Shown one piece after another: positions 4,919-5,172 of a stretch of DNA of 5,172 nt. The position numbers and the translations under genes are program-made. The stretch comes from an uncultured Pseudomonadales bacterium. Lineage in GTDB: Bacteria > Pseudomonadota > Gammaproteobacteria > Pseudomonadales > IMCC2047. Below the pieces are notes generated by a model, which saw only the letters and a program-made list of their open reading frames with translations, searched no databases and was not told the DNA's origin. Every line of letters begins with the position of its first letter. Position 1 is the stretch's first letter. The stretch spans positions 1 through 5,172 of the forward strand of contig CAMYKE010000145.1 of assembly GCA_947258895.1 (NCBI GenBank). Reading direction: 5' to 3'.

Positions 4919-4928
4919 CTATAACAAG
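4919..4928 (+). other. Truncated attC (R'' box and spacer only)
   Basis: CTATAAC (4919-4925) followed by AAG has the position and form of an R'' box just after the small cassette gene, and it complements the left boundary of that cassette (GTAATAG, 4662-4668) at 6 of 7 positions. No L'', L' or R' follows; from about 4929 the sequence is a tyrosine-recombinase gene fragment. The site has therefore been cut and would be unable to form a normal attC hairpin. Confidence 0.6.
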
Positions 4929-5172
4929 TTTATGTGCTACCTGACCGGCCAACGAATCGGGGACGTGATAAACATTAAGCGCAGCGACATTACCAGGGAG
5001 GGAATTTATTTTCCCCGGAAAAGACGGGAACCAAGCTGCGAATCAAGATGTCGCCGGCATTAACGAGTATCATCAAACATGCAAAGCAGCTTCACCGGAT
5101 CGAGGGCGTGTTGCTGTTTCACACACGGACAGGTCGACGACATAGCTATGGAGGGATCAGAGACAACCTCAG
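4929..5172 (+). pseudogene. Phage-type tyrosine recombinase (integrase) fragment, frameshifted
   Basis: The reading frame from 4932 gives MCYLTGQRIGDVINIKRSDI followed by TREGIYF, the start of a tyrosine-recombinase catalytic domain including the box I arginine in LTGQRIGDV. After YF the homologous continuation EKTGTKLRIKMSPALTSIIK, then HAKQL...GVLLFHTRTGRRHSYGGIRDNL, is found in another frame from 5018. About one base is therefore missing within the C-run at 5013-5016, and the first frame ends at a stop at 5061-5063. The KTGTK lysine region is present; the HxxR and tyrosine motifs would lie beyond the window. The N-terminal arm-binding and core-binding parts are absent, the fragment beginning right after the truncated attC. 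It is not an integron IntI by these motifs. It is most likely a decayed remnant of a prophage or genomic-island integrase. Confidence 0.8.

Larger units (their letters stand above)
2888..4928 (+). other. Integron gene-cassette array segment without visible integrase gene
   Basis: Three recognisable attC sites (2888-2944, 4185-4283, 4608-4668) and one truncated site (4919-4928) separate co-oriented genes. In each cassette the R' sequence at its left boundary is complementary to the R'' box of its own downstream attC, as required if each cassette once existed as a circle. GTTGGGC pairs with GTCCAAC at 6/7, GTTAGAA with TTCTAAC at 7/7, and GTAATAG with CTATAAC at 6/7. No intI gene or attI site is present in the window. 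Confidence 0.85.

Overview
The window is a mosaic of short, co-oriented genes separated by integron attC sites, interrupted by one insertion sequence of the IS110/IS1111 family. No integron integrase is visible, so as seen this is an integrase-less stretch of a gene-cassette array. The attC sites are of the AACAAG/GGCGTTAG style found in chromosomal integrons of aquatic and soil Gammaproteobacteria. Base composition changes from block to block: GC-rich at the left, lower in the IS and the last cassettes. That fits independently acquired modules. I cannot name the genus.

Layout, left to right. (1) 148-1191: a secreted YHYH-domain lipoprotein, GC-rich. (2) 1329-1338: the first box (R'') of an attC site, whose remainder lies at 2899-2944. 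The two halves are separated by an IS of about 1.56 kb (1339-2898) that reads on the minus strand and encodes a 420-residue DEDD/Ser transposase (1387-2649). (3) 2939-4276: a two-gene cassette with a secreted SOUL-type haem-binding protein (3044-3679) and an FMN split-barrel (PNPOx-like) protein (3704-4150), 24 bp apart. (4) attC at 4185-4283, then a cassette with a zinc-ribbon membrane protein (4288-4653) whose C-terminus is written by its own attC (4608-4668). (5) A cassette with a 78-residue unknown protein (4676-4912), whose attC is cut off after about 10 bp (4919-4928) and joined to a frameshifted tyrosine-recombinase fragment running off the window.

The main discovery candidate is the IS. 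Its 5' leader (minus strand, 2846-2680) can fold into a roughly 167-nt RNA closed by a 9-bp stem and carrying two arms with internal loops, the architecture of an IS110 bridge RNA. The strands of the two loops match, in the order and polarity known for IS621, all four half-sites at the inferred ends of the element: left target, right target, left donor and right donor. Removing the IS between the predicted core dinucleotides rebuilds a clean attC site. The predicted target guide contains the general attC motif UAACAA(G), so the element looks like an RNA-guided insertion sequence aimed at integron cassette recombination sites. Its right-hand end also supplies a substitute R'' box, so the interrupted attC may still look functional. 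These are pattern readings made by eye; the folding, the guide assignment and the novelty of the IS need computation and database comparison.
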